Shown: one piece after another, positions 5,395-7,609 of the stretch
Layout: each line of letters begins with the position of its first letter
Position numbering within the stretch: the stretch's first letter is position 1
Assembly (NCBI GenBank): GCA_964655115.1
Contig: CAZZKM010000037.1
Span: forward strand, 1-7,609
Source of the DNA: ATZT02 sp964655115
Lineage (GTDB): Bacteria; Actinomycetota; Actinomycetes; S36-B12; UBA5976
Reading direction: 5' to 3'
DNA: 7,609 nt
Notes under the pieces: generated by a model
What the model saw: only the letters and a program-made list of their open reading frames with translations
Databases searched by the model: none
What the model was told of the DNA's origin: nothing
Program-made: the position numbers and the translations under genes

Positions 5395-5468
5395 TGGCCA
5401 AGACCGGGATCGAACCGGTGACCTACCGCTTTTCAGGCGGTCGCTCGTACCAACTGAGCTACCTGGCC
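5395..5468 (-). tRNA. tRNA-Phe (GAA)
   Basis: The reverse complement folds as a standard cloverleaf of 74 bases. The acceptor stem GGCCAGG pairs with CTTGGCC (one G-T), the D stem is GCTC/GAGC, the anticodon stem ACCGC/GCGGT holds the loop CTGAAAA with anticodon GAA (5432-5434), and the T arm is ACCGG-TTCGATC-CCGGT. The discriminator is A and CCA is not encoded. It is the last of three tRNA genes on this strand. Confidence 0.97.
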
Positions 5469-5523
5469 TTAACTTGAAATAAAAAATTTTAAATAAATTT
5501 AAAACTTTTCACATCAACTTAAG

Positions 5524-5597
5524 CGACCCAGACGGGACTTGAACCCGCGACCTCCGCCGTGACAGGGCGGCGCGCTAACCAACTGCGCCACTGGGCC
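5524..5597 (-). tRNA. tRNA-Asp (GTC)
   Basis: The reverse complement gives a 74-base cloverleaf. The acceptor stem GGCCCAG pairs with CTGGGTC (one G-T), the anticodon stem CCGCC/GGCGG encloses CTGTCAC with anticodon GTC (5561-5563), and the T arm has loop TTCAAGT. The discriminator is G, the expected identity element for aspartate, and CCA is not encoded. An AT-rich 55-base spacer separates it from tRNA-Phe. Confidence 0.97.
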
Positions 5598-5609
5598 TTG
5601 CTTTTTCTA

Positions 5610-5638
5610 CAAGTAAATATCTACTACTTATTTACTTG
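5610..5638. repeat. Perfect 10-bp hairpin in the spacer between tRNA-Glu and tRNA-Asp
   Basis: CAAGTAAATA (5610-5619) and TATTTACTTG (5629-5638) are perfect complements around a 9-base loop. It fills most of the 47-base spacer. On the transcribed minus strand it is followed by TAGAAAAAGC rather than a T tract, so a terminator is unlikely; a role in processing the tRNA precursor is possible (inference). Confidence 0.55.
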
Positions 5639-5644
5639 CAAAAG

Positions 5645-5717
5645 TACCCCCGACGGGATTCGAACCCGCGTTTCCGCCGTGAAAGGGCGAGGTCCTAGGC
5701 CTCTGGACGACGGGGGC
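5645..5717 (-). tRNA. tRNA-Glu (TTC)
   Basis: The reverse complement gives a 73-base cloverleaf. The acceptor stem GCCCCCG pairs with CGGGGGT (first pair G-T), the anticodon stem TCGCC/GGCGG holds CTTTCAC with anticodon TTC (5681-5683), and the T arm has loop TTCGAAT. The discriminator is A; CCA is not encoded. It is the promoter-proximal gene of a Glu-Asp-Phe cluster, an order I know from other Actinobacteria. Confidence 0.97.
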
Positions 5718-5744
5718 AAACTTTTTGAAGTTGTCACTTAAAAA

Positions 5745-5773
5745 TATTTAGGTGAGACATTAAGTTTACGCAA
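5745..5773 (-). promoter_or_regulatory. Candidate promoter of the tRNA Glu-Asp-Phe cluster
   Basis: On the minus strand TTGCGT (5773-5768) and TAAATA (5750-5745) are 17 bases apart. Transcription would start near 5738, about 20 bases before the tRNA-Glu 5' end, which is a sensible tRNA leader length. The -35 is fair, the -10 weak. Confidence 0.35.
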
Positions 5774-5827
5774 GGCTCATCTCATTAGTCACAAGTGCAT
5801 CTGGTCTATGAAGCAAAGCATCTGCTA

Positions 5828-5856
5828 TTTTGATATATCTAATCGATATATCAAAA
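5828..5856. promoter_or_regulatory. Probable PadR operator upstream of padR-ino1
   Basis: TTTTGATATATC (5828-5839) and GATATATCAAAA (5845-5856) form a perfect 12-bp inverted repeat around TAATC. Each half contains GATATATC, itself a palindrome, so the site also reads as two boxes 13 bp apart. It ends 19 bases before the padR start, in the position expected for autoregulation by a dimeric PadR protein. The repeat is seen directly; binding by this PadR is inference from family behaviour. Confidence 0.7.
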
Positions 5857-5875
5857 GGATCAAATCCCTCCTCTC

Positions 5876-6421
5876 ATGGCTAAGAAAAACACCTCTTTAG
5901 AACTAGTGGTCTTAGGACTTTTATCCCAAGGTCCAATGCATGGATATGAATTGAAAAAAAGAGTGTCTTTAACACTAGGTCCACTTTCAGCTATTTCTTA
6001 TGGATCTTTATATCCAGAGTTAAGAAGATTGCAATCTTTAGGTTTTATAGACGAAGACTCTAATGAATCAGAAATTGGTTTGACTAGAAGAGCAAGAATT
6101 TCCTACAAAATTACAAAAGAAGGAAAAGATAAATTTAGTTCCCTTTTAAAAGAAGCAGGCCCTGAATCTTGGGATGATGAAAACTTTCTAACCTACTTTG
6201 CTTTCTTTGCTAAAACTGCATCTGTCGTGAGATTACAAATTTTGCAAGGCAGACGTACTCGTTTGCAAGAAAGAATGGCACTTTTGGAATCACAAATTGA
6301 AAAAACAGAAAAACAAATGGATCAATACACCATAAAACTTCAGAATAGAAATTTAAATTCTGTTGAAAACGAATTGAAATGGATAGACGAATTGATTACA
6401 AATGAGAGGAAGCAAGCATGA
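5876..6421 (+). CDS. PadR family transcriptional regulator
   Basis: This 181-residue protein has the PadR winged helix-turn-helix at its N terminus: SLELVVLGLLSQGPMHGYEL (7-26) and the recognition region YGSLYPELRRLQSLGFI (42-58), with the wing ending in SYKITKEGKDKF (76-87). The C-terminal half (about 110-178) is a long charged helical region likely to form the dimerising coiled coil of PadR subfamily 1. PadR proteins are usually repressors responding to small ligands or cell-envelope stress. The ATG at 5876 fits the family N terminus, but no Shine-Dalgarno lies at normal distance; AAGGA (5855-5859) is 16 bases away with a pyrimidine run between. It overlaps ino1 by four bases (ATGA), so it most likely controls inositol phosphate synthesis together with its own expression. 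A perfect inverted repeat sits just upstream. Confidence 0.9.
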   Translation: MAKKNTSLELVVLGLLSQGPMHGYELKKRVSLTLGPLSAISYGSLYPELRRLQSLGFIDEDSNESEIGLTRRARISYKITKEGKDKFSSLLKEAGPESWDDENFLTYFAFFAKTASVVRLQILQGRRTRLQERMALLESQIEKTEKQMDQYTIKLQNRNLNSVENELKWIDELITNERKQA

Positions 6422-7497
6422 GTAAAGTAAAAGTAGCAATTGTTGGATTAGGTAATTGTGCTAATTCATTAATTCAAGGTGTTGAGTATTACAAGAACGC
6501 CGCCGAAAACGAAGACGTGCCAGGTTTAATGCATGTTAAGTTAGGCGACTATCACATTAAAGATATTGAATTTGTTGCCGCATTTGATGTTGACGGCAAA
6601 AAAGTTGGTTTAGATTTAGCAGATGCTATGTGGGCAAGTGAAAATAACACAATTAAATTTGCTGATGTAAAACCCTTAAAAGTAAAGGTTTCTAGAGGCC
6701 ACACACTTGATGGATTAGGTCGCTACTACAGAGACACAATTCAAGAATCAGAAGAAACTCCAGTAGATGTTGTAAAGGTTTTAAAAGAAACAGGTGCTGA
6801 TGTTTTAGTTTGTTATTTGCCAGTAGGTTCTGAAGAAGCTGCAAAGTTTTATGCCCAATGTGCAATAGATGCAAAAGTTGCTTTTGTTAATGCATTACCA
6901 GTATTTATTGCATCAGATCCTGTATGGGAAAAGAAATTTAGAGATGCAAATGTGCCAATAGTTGGAGACGATATTAAATCTCAAGTTGGAGCAACAATTA
7001 CTCACCGTGTATTAGCAAAATTATTTGGCGATCGTGGAGTAAAACTAGATCGCACCATGCAATTAAATGTTGGTGGAAATATGGATTTTATGAACATGTT
7101 GGAAAGAGACCGTTTGGAATCAAAAAAGATTTCCAAAACTCAAGCCGTTACTTCACAAGTTGAGCACGATATGGGTAAATCAAATGTTCACATTGGTCCA
7201 AGTGACTATGTTTCTTGGCTAGATGATCGCAAATGGGCCTATGTTCGCCTTGAAGGCAGAGCTTTTGGTGATGTGCCATTGAATTTGGAATACAAACTAG
7301 AAGTATGGGATTCTCCAAACTCAGCAGGTGTCATTATTGATGCATTACGTTTGGCAAAAATTGCTCTGGATCGAAAAATTGGTGGAGCATTAATTTCACC
7401 TTCAAGTTACTTGATGAAATCTCCTCCGGTGCAATTTAATGACCAGGAAGCAAGAGATAACACCGAATTATTTATTCAAGGCAAACTAGAAAGATAA
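6418..7497 (+). CDS. ino1: Inositol-3-phosphate synthase (actinobacterial type)
   Basis: This cytoplasmic NAD-dependent enzyme converts glucose 6-phosphate to 1L-myo-inositol 1-phosphate, the first step toward phosphatidylinositol, inositol-based lipids and mycothiol in Actinobacteria. The 359-residue length matches the short prokaryotic form. Motifs are the NAD-binding VAIVGLGNCANSL (6-18), CYLPVGSEEAAKFYA (132-146), FVNALPVFIASDP (156-168), GDDIKSQVGATITHR (183-197), LNVGGNMDFMNML (216-228), the lysine-rich ESKKISKTQAVTS (234-246) of the active site region, and WDSPNSAGVIIDALR (297-311). The ATG at 6418 overlaps the padR stop in ATGA, and GAGAGGA upstream (6404-6410) is a good ribosome site. 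The PadR-ino1 pair is a recurrent actinobacterial arrangement. The stop is 57 bases before tRNA-Lys. Confidence 0.95.
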   Translation: MSKVKVAIVGLGNCANSLIQGVEYYKNAAENEDVPGLMHVKLGDYHIKDIEFVAAFDVDGKKVGLDLADAMWASENNTIKFADVKPLKVKVSRGHTLDGLGRYYRDTIQESEETPVDVVKVLKETGADVLVCYLPVGSEEAAKFYAQCAIDAKVAFVNALPVFIASDPVWEKKFRDANVPIVGDDIKSQVGATITHRVLAKLFGDRGVKLDRTMQLNVGGNMDFMNMLERDRLESKKISKTQAVTSQVEHDMGKSNVHIGPSDYVSWLDDRKWAYVRLEGRAFGDVPLNLEYKLEVWDSPNSAGVIIDALRLAKIALDRKIGGALISPSSYLMKSPPVQFNDQEARDNTELFIQGKLER

Positions 7498-7534
7498 GTT
7501 AACTCTTACTCTCGGTTTCCTCATGAATTGTGAT

Positions 7535-7552
7535 TTGACTAGCATTAGTCAA
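7535..7552. repeat. Perfect 7-bp hairpin immediately before tRNA-Lys
   Basis: TTGACTA (7535-7541) and TAGTCAA (7546-7552) are perfect complements around GCAT, ending two bases before the tRNA 5' end. No T tract follows, so it is not an ordinary ino1 terminator on the plus strand. TTGACT looks like a -35 box but is too close to the tRNA to serve it. Confidence 0.55.
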
Positions 7553-7554
7553 GC

Positions 7555-7609
7555 GGGCCTTTAGCTCAGTCGGTAGAGCAACAGACTTTTAATCTGTGGG
7601 TCGTCGGTT
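7555..7609 (+). tRNA. tRNA-Lys (TTT), truncated by the window end
   Basis: The 5' acceptor strand GGGCCTT (7555-7561), D arm (GCTC 7564-7567 with AGTCGGTA loop) and anticodon arm ACAGA-CTTTTAA-TCTGT with anticodon TTT (7588-7590) are clear. The window stops inside the T arm, so the 3' acceptor strand is absent. It is on the same strand as padR-ino1 and could be expressed by readthrough. Confidence 0.93.

Noticed and set aside
5559..5741. 60-residue plus-strand open frame across the tRNA cluster
   Set aside because: It reads through the antisense of tRNA-Asp and tRNA-Glu, producing the familiar spurious peptide with PDGIRTRV; the tRNA structures fully explain the sequence.
1..7609. CRISPR array, insertion sequence, integrase or phage gene
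   Set aside because: No regularly spaced direct repeats, transposase-like frame or terminal repeats were seen; the gene content is chromosomal housekeeping.

Overview
The window looks like a piece of chromosome from a low-GC, streamlined actinobacterium. Four marker families point to Actinobacteria: a BldC-type MerR-like DNA-binding protein, a DUF3073 small basic protein, the short actinobacterial sterol-carrier-like protein, and a PadR regulator overlapping an actinobacterial inositol-3-phosphate synthase gene. The strong AT bias, very short intergenic gaps and overlapping genes fit planktonic lineages such as the freshwater acI group (Nanopelagicales) or a marine relative; this placement is inference from gene content and composition. 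The one-strand genes use ATG, GTG and TTG starts, and none of the complete tRNA genes encodes its 3' CCA.

Left third (1-2843): a probable tail of an upstream gene, then galE, a sterol-carrier-like gene overlapping galE, and a lipoprotein solute-binding protein of the spermidine/putrescine type with no permease or ATPase beside it. The DUF3073 gene converges on it from the minus strand with one base between stop codons. Middle (2844-5394): a 304-base intergenic region carrying several inverted repeats leads into bldC. A 35-base hairpin precedes a two-gene unit of a nitronate-monooxygenase-like flavoprotein and an exported Rieske iron-sulfur lipoprotein. Right third (5395-7609): tRNA-Glu, tRNA-Asp and tRNA-Phe lie on the minus strand, divergent from a padR-ino1 operon. 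A perfect 12-bp inverted repeat sits immediately upstream of padR, and a tRNA-Lys gene begins after ino1 and is cut by the window end.

The genes are mostly housekeeping: sugar nucleotide epimerisation, nutrient capture, inositol phosphate synthesis for inositol lipids or thiols, and tRNA supply. The most unusual signal is the bldC leader. A pyrimidine arm (3025-3037) can pair either with a purine repeat just upstream (2995-3007) or with a second copy of that repeat (3122-3135) that runs into the bldC Shine-Dalgarno sequence. That is the layout of a translational switch, although no experiment or covariation supports it yet. Other structured elements worth attention are the padR operator, the hairpin before the flavoprotein gene, and three hairpins around the tRNA genes.
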